A stretch of 64,000 nucleotides of DNA. It comes from JBOGXA01 sp050694175. Its GTDB lineage: Bacteria > Actinomycetota > CADDZG01 > WHSQ01. Below, one piece after another: positions 18,027-27,207 of the stretch. The position numbers and the translations under genes are program-made. The notes beneath the pieces were generated by a model. It saw nothing but the letters and a program-made list of their open reading frames with translations, did not search any database and was not told where the DNA came from. The stretch is from positions 1 through 64,000 of the forward strand of contig JBOGXA010000021.1 of assembly GCA_050694175.1 (NCBI GenBank), written 5' to 3'. Positions within the stretch are counted from its first letter, which is position 1. Each line of letters begins with the position of its first letter.

Positions 18027-18042
18027 GTCGCGCGCATTCCCC

Positions 18043-19026
18043 CTACAGCAGGTGGCAGGCGGCGAAGTGGCCCGGCGCGAGTTCCCGGAGCTCCGGGATC
18101 TCGCTCCTGCAGCGCGGCTCGGTGGCCCCCGCGCGCCCGGACAGGACCTCAGGGCACCGGGGATGGAACCGGCATCCCGGCGGGATGCGGGCCGGGTCGG
18201 GCGGCTCGCCGGTGAGCACCTGCTGATCGGTCTTTCGTTCCCCGACCTCGGGTGAGACCGACAGGAGGGCGCGTGTATAGGGGTGGAGCGGCCTGGTGAG
18301 GACGTCTTCGACGGGACCCATCTCGACGATCTTTCCGAGATACATCACCGCGACGCGGTCGGCGAGCGCCCACGCAAACCCGAGGTCGTGGGTTATGAGC
18401 ACGAGAGTCATGCCGAGCTCGTCTTTGAGATCGACGAGCAGCCGCAGGATCTCGCCGCGCAGCGACGCGTCGAGCATCGACACCGGCTCGTCGGCGACGA
18501 GAAGCTGGGGGCCCAGGATGATCGCCGACGCGATCACCACCCGCTGGCGCTGGCCGCCCGACAGCTCGTGGGGGTAGGAGAGGAAGAAGCGTTCCGGGGG
18601 CCGGAGCCCGGCGCGTTCGAGAGCGCGCGCAACCAATTCTTCCTCCCGCCCGGCCAGGCGGTGGATTCGGACCGGCTCCGCGGTCGACTCGTAGATGCTT
18701 TGCCGGGGGTTCAGCGACCCCATCGGGTCCTGGAAGATCATCTGGGCCCCCCGCCGGAAACGGCGCAGCTCGCCGGGGCTCAGGCGTGCCGGGTCCTCGC
18801 CGCCGACCTGGATGCTCCCCGCGGTCGGCGTCACGAGCCCCAACAGGGCGCGGCCCAGCGTCGTCTTACCCGAGCCGGACTCGCCGGCGATGCAGAACAC
18901 CTCCCCGCGATCGATCTCGAGCGACACGCCGTCCACCGCCCTCACCTCTCGGTGCTCACCGCTGAACAGCCGCTCGCGGCCGAACCTCACCTCGACGTCT
19001 GTGACGGTCACGACCGGGTCCGTCAT
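18043..19026 (-). CDS. Oligopeptide/dipeptide ABC transporter ATP-binding protein (OppF/DppF type)
   Basis: 327 residues, cytosolic ATPase of a peptide importer. Walker A GESGSGKT, Q-loop IFQDPMGSLNPRQS, signature LSGGQRQRV, Walker B LLVADEP and switch His in LITHD are all present. The C-terminal oligopeptide extension GCRFHPRCP with four Cys, which binds an iron-sulfur cluster in some relatives, follows. It is the last gene of the eight-gene minus-strand run and overlaps the preceding ATPase by 4 nt. Confidence 0.94.
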   Translation of the reverse strand: MTDPVVTVTDVEVRFGRERLFSGEHREVRAVDGVSLEIDRGEVFCIAGESGSGKTTLGRALLGLVTPTAGSIQVGGEDPARLSPGELRRFRRGAQMIFQDPMGSLNPRQSIYESTAEPVRIHRLAGREEELVARALERAGLRPPERFFLSYPHELSGGQRQRVVIASAIILGPQLLVADEPVSMLDASLRGEILRLLVDLKDELGMTLVLITHDLGFAWALADRVAVMYLGKIVEMGPVEDVLTRPLHPYTRALLSVSPEVGERKTDQQVLTGEPPDPARIPPGCRFHPRCPEVLSGRAGATEPRCRSEIPELRELAPGHFAACHLL

Positions 19027-19997
19027 CGGACCTCCTGCTGAACGAGGTGACAGGCGGCGTCACGGCCGGGCCCGCACGGCAGCAGGCGGGGGTCGTCGTG
19101 ATCGCAGGGCTCGAAGCGGTCCGGGCAGCGGGGATGGAACGCGCACCCCGGGGGCCGCGCCGCGGGGTCGGGGGGATGGCCGGGAAGGCCCACGGGGACG
19201 CCGCGCGACCCCGGGTCGCCCACAATCGGGAACGCACCGACGAGGCTGCGCGTGTAGGGGTGCAGCGGGTGCTTCAGCACATGCTCGGTCGCGCCCTGTT
19301 CGACGATGCGGCCCGCGTACATGATCGCGACGCGGTCGGAGATCTGGGCGAGCGCCGACAGATCGTGCGTGATGGTGACGAGGGCAAGGCCCATCTCCGC
19401 GCGCAGCCGCGCGAGGAGATTGAGGATCTGCGCTTGGATCATCACATCGAGCGCGGTGGTCGGCTCGTCGGCGATCACGAGGGGCGGATCGCACGCAAGC
19501 GCCATTGCGATCATCGCCCGCTGTCGCATACCTCCGGAGAACTCGTGTGGATAGTCCGCCGCGCGCGCTGCTGGTATCCCGACGTGTACGAGGAGCTCTT
19601 CGGCACGGCGGTTGGCCGCGGCCGGGCCGGTCTTCTGATGGAGCACGATTGCCTCGGTGATCTGCCGTCCCACCCGCCTGACCGGGTTCAGGGCGTTCAT
19701 GGCCCCCTGGAAGACAACCGAGATCCCGGCCCATCGCATGGCCCGCAGCCGCCCCGGCCTGGCGCCGATCATCTCGTCGCCGGCGAAGATGATCGAGCCC
19801 TCGACGCGTGCGTTCCGCGGGAGCAGTCCGATCGCCGCCAGCGCGATCGTCGTCTTGCCGCAGCCCGACTCGCCGGCGAGTCCCACAGAGTCGCCGCGCC
19901 CGACGACGAGGTCGACGCCATCGACCGCGGGTGCGGCGACGCCCCGGATCTCGTAAAGGACCCTGAGGCCGTTTATGGACAGTAGGGGTCCACTCAT
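19023..19997 (-). CDS. Oligopeptide/dipeptide ABC transporter ATP-binding protein (OppD/DppD type)
   Basis: 324 residues from the ATG at 19997, which overlaps the permease stop (ATGA); an open frame continues upstream but is shadow. Walker A GESGCGKT, signature FSGGMRQRAMIA, Walker B LVIADEP, ITHDLSA switch and the C-terminal GCAFHPRCPDRFEPC Cys cluster are present. It pairs with the OppF-type subunit to energise the two permeases. Confidence 0.94.
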   Translation of the reverse strand: MSGPLLSINGLRVLYEIRGVAAPAVDGVDLVVGRGDSVGLAGESGCGKTTIALAAIGLLPRNARVEGSIIFAGDEMIGARPGRLRAMRWAGISVVFQGAMNALNPVRRVGRQITEAIVLHQKTGPAAANRRAEELLVHVGIPAARAADYPHEFSGGMRQRAMIAMALACDPPLVIADEPTTALDVMIQAQILNLLARLRAEMGLALVTITHDLSALAQISDRVAIMYAGRIVEQGATEHVLKHPLHPYTRSLVGAFPIVGDPGSRGVPVGLPGHPPDPAARPPGCAFHPRCPDRFEPCDHDDPRLLPCGPGRDAACHLVQQEVR

Positions 19998-20923
19998 CTT
20001 TCCCTCAACCTGGGGTCGAGCACCTCGTCGAGCGCGTAGCCGCACATCGTGAAGCCGAGGACCACCAGCACAATGCACAGCCCGGGTGGGACCAGGTACC
20101 ACCACGCCCCCAGCGAGATGGCGCCCTCCTCGAATGCGAACTCGAGGATCGTGCCCCACGAGATCGACAGGGGATCGCCCAGACCAAGAAACGAGAGCGT
20201 CGTCTCGGTGAGGATGGCGACCGCGACGACCAGGATCGTGTTCGCAAAGATCAACGGGAACACGTTGGGAAGGATGTGCCGCGTTATCAGGTGCCAGTTG
20301 CCTGCGCCGAGGGCCCGGGCGCGCTCGACGTACTGGCGTTCCTTCAGGGTGAGCACCTGGGCGCGCACTATCCGCGCCGTGCCCGGCCACGTGGTTATCC
20401 CGATCACGAACGCAATGATCCACATCGGCCGGATTGATCGAAATAGGGGGTTCTCATCGAGAACCGACGCCAGCACGATCGCCAGCGGCAGGAACGGGAT
20501 CACGAGGAACCAATCCGTGAGCCGCATCAAGACGACGTCGATCCAGCGGCCGAAGAAACCGGCGACGACACCCACGAGGGAGCCGAGAAGCATCGAGATG
20601 GCTGTGGCGAGGAACCCGACGAACAACGAGATCTGAGACCCCTGTATCACGAGGTCGAGCACCGACCGGCCCAGCTCGTCGGTCCCGAGCGGGAACTCCG
20701 ATGAGGGGGCCTCCAGCGGTGTACCCGGTGAGTGCGTCGCCAGTAGTCGCTCGGCGGGGACAAGCACATCGGCAAACAGCGCCATGAGGATGAAGAACAG
20801 CAGGATTATCAGTCCCGTGAGCCCGAGGCCGTTCCTGCGGAACACTCGCGCCGCGCCCAGAAAGGAGCGCTTGCGCCGCTGCCATGCGATCGCCGTCCGG
20901 CCGGGCGCGCCCTCGACGCTCAT
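19994..20923 (-). CDS. Oligopeptide/dipeptide ABC transporter permease (OppC/DppC type)
   Basis: 309 residues from ATG 20923, overlapping the partner permease stop. The first TM helix (GLIILLFFILMALFADVL) is followed by an extracytoplasmic segment with FPLGTDELGRSVLD, typical of DppC. About five more helices contain the EAA loop RARALGAGNWHLITRHILPNVFP, which contacts the ATPases. Confidence 0.93.
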   Translation of the reverse strand: MSVEGAPGRTAIAWQRRKRSFLGAARVFRRNGLGLTGLIILLFFILMALFADVLVPAERLLATHSPGTPLEAPSSEFPLGTDELGRSVLDLVIQGSQISLFVGFLATAISMLLGSLVGVVAGFFGRWIDVVLMRLTDWFLVIPFLPLAIVLASVLDENPLFRSIRPMWIIAFVIGITTWPGTARIVRAQVLTLKERQYVERARALGAGNWHLITRHILPNVFPLIFANTILVVAVAILTETTLSFLGLGDPLSISWGTILEFAFEEGAISLGAWWYLVPPGLCIVLVVLGFTMCGYALDEVLDPRLRER

Positions 20924-21891
20924 GCCCGGCCCACCCGCGGATCGAGCACGCCGAGAAGGATGTCGGCGGCGAGGTTCGCAAAGATGACGGCGGCGGAGAA
21001 CAGCAGGAACAGGCCCTGGAGAAGCGGGTAGTCGTTGGCTTTGATGGCGTCGTAGGTGAGCTGGCCCAATCCCGGCCACGAGAAAACGGTCTCGACGGTG
21101 ATGGCGCCCGACACAATGAAGCCGATGTTTAGTGCCGCCAGCGTCACGACCGGCAGCAGCGCGTTCGGGACCACATGCTTGCGCAACACCAGAGCTTCAC
21201 GCATGCCTTTGGCTCGCGCCGTGGTCACGAAATCCTCGTGCATCACCTCGATGACGCTTGAGCGCGTGATCAACGCATACTCGCCGAGCAGCGCCAGTAT
21301 CAAGGTCAGCGCGGGCAGGAAGAGATGCTCGATCGTGTCGGTGAACTGGGTCCAAAATGGTGCATCCGACAGGCCGGGCGTTGACATGAACGCCGACGGG
21401 AAAGTGCCGAAGGTCACCGAGAACAACAAGACCAGCAGCATGCCCAGCCAGAACTCCGGCATCGCGTAGGTGACGAGCGCAAAGCCCAGCGACGACTTGT
21501 CGGCGAGCGTTCCCCGCCGCCACGCTCCCCAGATGCCGAGCATGACCCCGATGATCGTGGCTCCGATGGTGGCGATACCGAGGAGCAGAACGGTGGGCCA
21601 CACCGCTTCGCCGATCACTTCGGTAACGGGGCGCGTGGCGAGATAGGAAACGCCGAGCTCTCCGCCCAGTGTGTCTCCGACGTAGTCGACGAACTGCGTC
21701 AACAGGGGCCGGTCGAGACCGAATTCCTGCTGCACGTCGGCGAGGACGCTCGGAGACGCGCGTGACAACCTCAGAAAGACGCGTGCCGGGTCGCCCGGCA
21801 GTACGCGGAACAGAAAGAAGTTGAGGACGAGGACAAACGCAAGCGTTCCGACTGCCTGCAGAACCTTCGCGGTGAGGTAGCGGCCCTTCAG
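20920..21891 (-). CDS. Oligopeptide/dipeptide ABC transporter permease (OppB/DppB type), probable CTG start
   Basis: 323 residues. TM1 near residue 10-30 (TLAFVLVLNFFLFRVLPGDP) and the EAA loop TARAKGMREALVLRKHVVPNALLP mark a DppB permease. There is no ATG, GTG or TTG near the expected N-terminus; the nearest upstream in-frame GTG (21975) would overlap the binding-protein gene by 88 nt with a low-complexity Arg-rich stretch. CTG at 21891 overlaps the upstream stop as CTGA and has GAGGAGG 7 nt before it, so it is the likely start. Confidence 0.9.
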   Translation of the reverse strand: MKGRYLTAKVLQAVGTLAFVLVLNFFLFRVLPGDPARVFLRLSRASPSVLADVQQEFGLDRPLLTQFVDYVGDTLGGELGVSYLATRPVTEVIGEAVWPTVLLLGIATIGATIIGVMLGIWGAWRRGTLADKSSLGFALVTYAMPEFWLGMLLVLLFSVTFGTFPSAFMSTPGLSDAPFWTQFTDTIEHLFLPALTLILALLGEYALITRSSVIEVMHEDFVTTARAKGMREALVLRKHVVPNALLPVVTLAALNIGFIVSGAITVETVFSWPGLGQLTYDAIKANDYPLLQGLFLLFSAAVIFANLAADILLGVLDPRVGRA

Positions 21892-23684
21892 GCGCGGTCC
21901 TCCTCGCTCCCGCGTCGCTCGAACAAGACGACGCCGGCGATCAAAGCGGCGACACCGCCGCCGACGGCGATCCACACGATGGGCGAGGTCCCGCCTCCGC
22001 CGTCACTTGCGGCCTCGTCTCCGACCGGTTTCAGGTTCAGGTAGGTCGAGTTCGACGAGTTGAAGGCGACCTGCCCGACGTCGATCGACGCGGGCGTCGG
22101 GGTCCAGCCGGTGAACCTGTCGGTGCGGTACGCCTCGAACTGATTGTCGTAGAAGAAGATAACGTAGGGATTGGCTTCGTAGGCGATGCGCTGCATCTCT
22201 TGGATCATCTCGACGCGCTGATCGATGTCGAGTTGTGTCTTTTGATCGAGGTACATCTGCGAGTAATCCTCGTCGCACCAGAAGGTGTCCGACCACCCCA
22301 TGATCTGGTCGCACGAGAGCACGGACAGGATAAAGTCCGGATCCGGGTCCGAGCCCCACCCCCAGATGAACATGTCGAAGTCGGCCGCGTAGATGTCGTC
22401 GGTCAGCGTGTTGTCGCTCACGGCTTTGGTCTCGACCCCGATCCCGGCCTCCTCGAGCCACCCCTCAATGAACTGGGCCGACTTGGTCGTGTCCGCGCTC
22501 TCCGAGCGGCCGAACAGGCGCAGCTCGAGCTCCTCGCCGTCCTTGTCGACGGTCCCGTTTCCGTTCGTGTCCTCCCAACCGGCCTCGGACAGAAGCTCGC
22601 TTGCCCGGTCGAGATCGAAGCCGAATTTCTCTTCCTCGGACAGTTCGAGGTGGTACTTCGCGAGCACGGGTGGCACGACGGTCGAGCCGGGCACGCCCTC
22701 GCCCGCGAGGACCTTGTCGGTGAGCCCCTGCTCGTCGATGGCCCAGTTGATCGCCTCCCTGACGAGGGGATCGAGCAGGGCGGGGTGGCCGGTCGACGTC
22801 TCGGGGGCGCCGAAGTCATCGATGGCCTCCGGCGTCGGCTCGTAGAGGTTGAAGCCGAGCTCTGTGAAGCCGGGGTCGGGCGCCGAGACCGCGGTGATGT
22901 CCGGCTGGTTCTCGAGGCTCTTGAAGAGGTTCAGCGGTGGGCTGTAGATGTAGTCGACGTCACCCTGCTTGAGGGCCTGAACCATGGTGTCTGGGTTGTC
23001 GTAGAACTGCATGATGATCTCGTCTACGGCCGGCTCTTTCCCGAACCAGTGCGGGTTCCTCTCGAGCCGGACGAACTGACCGCGGCGCCACTCGACGGCC
23101 TGGAACGGGCCGGAGCCGACGACCGGGTCGTTGCGAAAGGATTTGGTTTCGTCGGCGGGGACGTCCTCCCAGATGTGCTTGGGGAGGATGTAGACGAACA
23201 GCGACAGCATCTGCACCGACGGCTCTTTCGTGGTCATCACGATGGTGTGCTCGTCGGGGCTCTCGATGGTTTCGATCTGCCTGAGGTAATCGATGTAGAG
23301 AGCCTGCTTCTCTTCGATGACGCGATCGAACGTGTACTCGACGTCCTCGGAGGTGACCGGCTCCCCGTCGCTCCAGCGCGCGTCGGGGTTCAGGTGATAG
23401 GTCCACGTGAGCCCGTCCTCGGACGTTTCCCATGACTCGGCAAGGGCGGGCGCCGGTCCGTAGTCCTCGTCGTCGAACTCGACGAGCTGGTTGTAATAGA
23501 GGTCGGCGAGCTCGTAGGAGGGGATTTCGACGATCTTGAAGGGATTGAGCGAGTCGATGTTGTTCGTGGTGCCCATGCGAAATATGAGCAGCTCGTCGCC
23601 GGCGCCGTCCGGCGACTGCGCGACCGCCGAGGGCAGTATCGCCGTTAGTCCGAGCAACATTGCGATTGCCACTGCCTTCTTCAT
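21888..23684 (-). CDS. Extracellular solute-binding protein, family 5, with C-terminal membrane anchor
   Basis: 598 residues, the peptide-capturing subunit of the importer. The signal peptide (MKKAVAIAMLLGLTAILPSAVAQ) lacks a lipobox Cys. The SBP_bac_5 fold (about 35-550) has TWTYHLNPDARWSDGEPVTSEDV and VREAINWAID. Unusually, a C-terminal TM helix (IVWIAVGGGVAALIAGVVLF) and a charged tail take over the anchoring normally done by lipid. ATG 23684 has GGAGGA 6 nt upstream and overlaps the S66 peptidase stop. Confidence 0.94.
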   Translation of the reverse strand: MKKAVAIAMLLGLTAILPSAVAQSPDGAGDELLIFRMGTTNNIDSLNPFKIVEIPSYELADLYYNQLVEFDDEDYGPAPALAESWETSEDGLTWTYHLNPDARWSDGEPVTSEDVEYTFDRVIEEKQALYIDYLRQIETIESPDEHTIVMTTKEPSVQMLSLFVYILPKHIWEDVPADETKSFRNDPVVGSGPFQAVEWRRGQFVRLERNPHWFGKEPAVDEIIMQFYDNPDTMVQALKQGDVDYIYSPPLNLFKSLENQPDITAVSAPDPGFTELGFNLYEPTPEAIDDFGAPETSTGHPALLDPLVREAINWAIDEQGLTDKVLAGEGVPGSTVVPPVLAKYHLELSEEEKFGFDLDRASELLSEAGWEDTNGNGTVDKDGEELELRLFGRSESADTTKSAQFIEGWLEEAGIGVETKAVSDNTLTDDIYAADFDMFIWGWGSDPDPDFILSVLSCDQIMGWSDTFWCDEDYSQMYLDQKTQLDIDQRVEMIQEMQRIAYEANPYVIFFYDNQFEAYRTDRFTGWTPTPASIDVGQVAFNSSNSTYLNLKPVGDEAASDGGGGTSPIVWIAVGGGVAALIAGVVLFERRGSEEDRA

Positions 23685-24652
23685 GTCGATTCCTCCAGTG
23701 CCGGCTCGTCGATTGTCAAGGTTCGGTTGTCCGCGTTGAGTGTCGCCGTGACGCCGAGCGGCGTGGTGGCGAGATACTTCCCGTGCCCCATCGGAAGGCG
23801 GTAGATCGCGGGGACTCCCAGCGGTTCGATGTAGCGCTCGAGCACGTCTTCGATGGACAGGGTCTGGGGGAACTCGGGCTTGTCCTCGCTCCAGTCGCAC
23901 TGCTCGAGGTCGCCGACCACAACGCCGATCACCTCGCTCAGCATCCCGGCTTGCGTCATCTGGTTGAGGAGCCCGTCCGCGTACCACGGCGCCAGCTCGT
24001 AGTCCTCGAAGAACAGGATCTTGCCGGCGAGGTTCACCTGCCATGGCGTCCCAATGCCCTGCCCGAGCAACCACAGGCATCCGCCGACGAGCTCCCCGGT
24101 CACTCGTCCCGGAGTGAGCACTCGCACGTAGTCGTCGTCGGGGTTCGTGGGCACGGGCCCGAGCGGCTCGGTGCTTGTGAGGGCGCGGAGCAAGTGCTCG
24201 CGGAGGAACTCTTTGCCGTCCTTGTCCCGGTCGTCGGCGTTCATGCTCATCAGCACTGGGCCGTAAAACGTGACGAGACCGGTCTTTTCCCTCATCCCGG
24301 TGTGCAGCGCGGTGATGTCGGAGTAACCGACGAAGGGTTTCGGATTGGCAGCGATGGTGTCGAAGTCGAGATGGGGGAGCAACTGTGCAGAGCCGTAGCC
24401 CCCGGTAAGACACTGGACGGCGTCGACGGCCGGATCGGCGAACAGCGCGTTGATGTCGTGGGCGCGCGTCTTCGGATCACCGGCCACGTACGCGTCGCGT
24501 TCGAACACGCCGTCTCCGAGCACCACTTCGTAGCCCCGGCGCTCCCACCACTCGACCCCTCTCAGGATCTCCGAGCGGTTGTGGTAGGGGCTGGCGGGAG
24601 CGGGTACGCCGATGGTGCCTCCCGGCGGCAACGGTCGTCCCTTAGTCGCCAT
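23681..24652 (-). CDS. S66 family peptidase (LD-carboxypeptidase / MccF-like)
   Basis: 323 residues, serine peptidase of the LdcA/MccF family. The nucleophile Ser is in GYSDIT (about residue 115), and the Glu and His of the triad fit FFEDYELAP and LPMGHGKY. LdcA trims cell-wall tetrapeptides; MccF cleaves the amide of microcin C-type nucleotide peptides and gives immunity. The longer insert and the operon with a peptide importer fit an MccF-like role, but this is inference. AAAGGA precedes ATG 24652; its start overlaps the creatininase end. Confidence 0.88.
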   Translation of the reverse strand: MATKGRPLPPGGTIGVPAPASPYHNRSEILRGVEWWERRGYEVVLGDGVFERDAYVAGDPKTRAHDINALFADPAVDAVQCLTGGYGSAQLLPHLDFDTIAANPKPFVGYSDITALHTGMREKTGLVTFYGPVLMSMNADDRDKDGKEFLREHLLRALTSTEPLGPVPTNPDDDYVRVLTPGRVTGELVGGCLWLLGQGIGTPWQVNLAGKILFFEDYELAPWYADGLLNQMTQAGMLSEVIGVVVGDLEQCDWSEDKPEFPQTLSIEDVLERYIEPLGVPAIYRLPMGHGKYLATTPLGVTATLNADNRTLTIDEPALEEST

Positions 24653-25451
24653 GGTGATCCTTTCTCTTCGGGATCGGTTTGGCGGCGAGCTCTCGGACGA
24701 ACTCCACTATCTCGGCCACCGCGGCATCGAACAACACCTTGCCCTTGGCCGCGGTCGCCTTCGTCGCGTCCCCCTGTACTCCAGTCTCGGAGAACGACGA
24801 CCACCACGGCATCAGTTTCAGAGGACCGTCTGCCCAGTCCATGTACGCGTGCGCGCCCGCCGGATAGCCGCGTTCGTCGGCGGCTTTGGACATGTCCACC
24901 GCATCGGGCGCGACGTGGAGGTAAAGCGATGTCTCGAGCTCGCAGGCGTGCGCCATACCCCCACGCTCGGATTCGCGCGCGCCGGCAATGATGCGTGCGC
25001 TCTCCGAGCCCGAGAGGTAGAAGGCGGCTGCGACCAGCGACTCGGGATGCTCGACCATGGTGAGGCGCGCGGCCATCTCGACGAGGTTTTGGTTGGAACC
25101 GTGGCCGTTGACGAGCAGCACACGCGGAAAGCCGTGTGCGACCAGCGAGGTGGCGACGTCCGTGCAGTAGCGACAGAACGTCTCCCACCCGATCGTTATG
25201 GTCCCCGGGAAGTCCATGTGGTGTGGTGAGTAGCCGTGAACGATGGGCGGCAAGAGAACGGTGTCATCTCCCAATTGCTCCGCCGCGCCGCGGCATATCG
25301 CCTCCACCAGCGTGACGTCGGTATCGATGGGGAGATGAGGGCCGTGGTCTTCGAGGGTCCCGATGGGAACGACGGGTACGCGCTCCTCGCGCGCGGCGCG
25401 GGCGACCTCCGGCCACGTCAGACGCCCATACTCGAGCGGCCTACCCCACAT
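24642..25451 (-). CDS. Creatininase family amidohydrolase
   Basis: 269 residues from ATG 25451, which has AGGAG 7 nt upstream; an upstream ATG (25469) lacks this. Family metal-binding signatures are present: LEDHGPHLPIDTD near residue 32, NGHGSNQ near 115, and ACELETS near 168. Members hydrolyse cyclic or linear amides (creatinine, formamides in cofactor pathways, guanidines). Its substrate probably relates to whatever the neighbouring importer takes up. It overlaps the M20 gene by 11 nt. Confidence 0.88.
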   Translation of the reverse strand: MWGRPLEYGRLTWPEVARAAREERVPVVPIGTLEDHGPHLPIDTDVTLVEAICRGAAEQLGDDTVLLPPIVHGYSPHHMDFPGTITIGWETFCRYCTDVATSLVAHGFPRVLLVNGHGSNQNLVEMAARLTMVEHPESLVAAAFYLSGSESARIIAGARESERGGMAHACELETSLYLHVAPDAVDMSKAADERGYPAGAHAYMDWADGPLKLMPWWSSFSETGVQGDATKATAAKGKVLFDAAVAEIVEFVRELAAKPIPKRKDHHGD

Positions 25452-26865
25452 CGACAGACTCCTGTTCATCGTTGAAGCGATGCAGGAACGCGATCGACTG
25501 GCGCATGTGATCGCGTAGCCCGTCCACCGTCGCATACTCGTCGGCGGAATGGGCGCGACCGGCCCGGCCGGCCCCCCCGATCGCAAAAGGCAGTCTGAGT
25601 GTCTGTTCGAACAGGTAATAGGGGGCCCACCATGGGGCACTCGGCCACACGCGAGCCCGCCCCCCCGGATCGAAATGGGACCCGATCATGGCGCGTGCGA
25701 CGGGCGATCGAGCCGATGTCTTTGCCGGGGGGCACACCTCGACGGCTTCGACCTGGACCTCGGGGGCCGCGCCCGCGATCGCGTCGCGGATCGAGTCGGC
25801 CGCGGCGTCCGGATCGACGCCGTAGGCGAAGCGCACGTCGATGACCGCGCGTGCGTCGGCGGGAATGATGGTCTTGTCCTCGAACATCGTGCCCGAGTGG
25901 AGTCCGTTCAGGTTGACGGCGGGCTCGTAAACGAGGGCCCGGGCGACATCGTGGGGGCTCATGTTGTTCTTGTAGCGCGCTGCGCCGTGTTCGTGAAGGT
26001 GGACGGCGGGATCGAAGATCTCGGCGAGCGCGGCCAGAAGCTCCTGGTCCTCGGTCGATGGGGGCGGGGGAGCGAGGCCGGCGACGCGCGGCTCTTCGTC
26101 GTCGCCGACGAGCGCCGACAGCGCACGCACCAGCGACCACGCCGGCGATGAGATGGCAACCCCGACGCTCGAGTGCACCGGCCGTTCGGCCGGGCCTCCC
26201 CACTCGCCCCCCCTGCACGTCAGGTGCAGAGACAGGATGCCCTTGCACCCGAGGAACACGTCGGCGGTGCCGGTCGCGTCCGCGGTGAGATCGAGGTCGA
26301 AGGCCGCATCGGCGGCGAGCTCCGCGCGTCGGTCGTCGAGAACGGCTGGGAGATGGGGGCTGCCGAGCTCCTCCTCTCCGTCGACGATCATCACGACCGT
26401 CGCCGGGAGATCCCCAGTGGTCCGCGCAGACTTGATTGCCAGCAGGAACGCGGCGAGGCAGCCCTTGGAGTTCGCCGCCCCCCGGGCCACCACGCAGCAC
26501 CCGATCCCGGGGAGGTCCCGGAGCGCCGCCTCGAACGGCGGCGACCCCCAATCGGGTTCGTCGACCGGCTGGACGTCGTACATCCCGTAGCGCAGAAGCG
26601 TCGGGCCGTCGCCGTCGAGTCGCCCGATGACGGCAGGGTGGCCCGCCGTGGCGACGATCTCGGCCGACCCCCCGGCGGCTTCGATGAGGGCGGCGGTCGC
26701 GGCCGCGCCCTCGGCGATGCCCTCGCCGGTGGCCGACACGCTCGGCTGCGCCAGATAGGCGCGCACGGCGGCGAGGTGGTCGTCGAAGTCGGTGTCTATT
26801 TGCTCCCAGGCCCGTTCGAGCGCGCCGCGGCCCGCCCCTGATGCCGACCCGAGTCCCCTTGCCAC
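25441..26865 (-). CDS. M20 family metallopeptidase-like protein with altered metal site
   Basis: 474 residues, M20 (DapE/carboxypeptidase) fold with the lid domain inserted at about 220-330. The canonical GHYDVQP reads YGMYDVQP, so the first His ligand is Met. The canonical RGASDDKG reads RGAANSKG, so the bridging Asp is Asn. The catalytic GEEELGSP Glu pair and the last His (AHSADEY) remain. It may bind one metal, use other ligands, or act non-hydrolytically; such divergent M20 subgroups exist. GTG start at 26865. It is the first gene of the peptide operon, divergent from recA. Confidence 0.87.
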   Translation of the reverse strand: MARGLGSASGAGRGALERAWEQIDTDFDDHLAAVRAYLAQPSVSATGEGIAEGAAATAALIEAAGGSAEIVATAGHPAVIGRLDGDGPTLLRYGMYDVQPVDEPDWGSPPFEAALRDLPGIGCCVVARGAANSKGCLAAFLLAIKSARTTGDLPATVVMIVDGEEELGSPHLPAVLDDRRAELAADAAFDLDLTADATGTADVFLGCKGILSLHLTCRGGEWGGPAERPVHSSVGVAISSPAWSLVRALSALVGDDEEPRVAGLAPPPPSTEDQELLAALAEIFDPAVHLHEHGAARYKNNMSPHDVARALVYEPAVNLNGLHSGTMFEDKTIIPADARAVIDVRFAYGVDPDAAADSIRDAIAGAAPEVQVEAVEVCPPAKTSARSPVARAMIGSHFDPGGRARVWPSAPWWAPYYLFEQTLRLPFAIGGAGRAGRAHSADEYATVDGLRDHMRQSIAFLHRFNDEQESVDVG

Positions 26866-27074
26866 GGCCCGAGTCTGCGCCGCCCGCCGGGCCCGGGGAA
26901 GGCGCCGCTATGGATAATTCGGGTTCAGTCGCTGTGCACGGTGTACTAGGTCGGTCGGTACGCACCCCGGAGGCAGGGAAATCTAGCGTCTTTGGGGTAG
27001 CCGCCGAGCCAGAACCGGGCGTAGAATTCCACCCGAGTAACTACACGGGAGTTATTAGCGAGATTTCCGCCAAA

Positions 27075-27089
27075 TCGAACGTATGTTCG
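27075..27089 (+). promoter_or_regulatory. LexA (SOS) box upstream of recA
   Basis: TCGAACGTATGTTCG matches the CGAAC-N4-GTTCG operator on both arms and lies 118 nt before the recA start in the 342-bp divergent gap. A TAGGCT hexamer at 27091 could be the -10 element; no clear -35 is seen. A CCGGGC / GCCCGG hairpin (27173-27188) follows in the leader, just before the ribosome-binding site. Confidence 0.9.
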
Positions 27090-27207
27090 GTAGGCTTTTG
27101 GTCGGACCTGTGGCGGGAGGCGCCGGTTGTGTCACACCCCCTCCCTAAGGTCTCGAGGTGACGGATACGACACCGGGCCCCCGCCCGGCGCACAGGGAGG
27201 AGACCTC

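Noticed and set aside
22200..24991. Long plus-strand frames opposite the binding-protein and S66 genes
   Set aside because: They lie entirely antisense to well-supported genes and have biased composition.
24642..25640. Longer creatininase start
   Set aside because: The extra N-terminal residues overlap the M20 gene and are not conserved-looking; ATG 25451 has AGGAG at proper distance.
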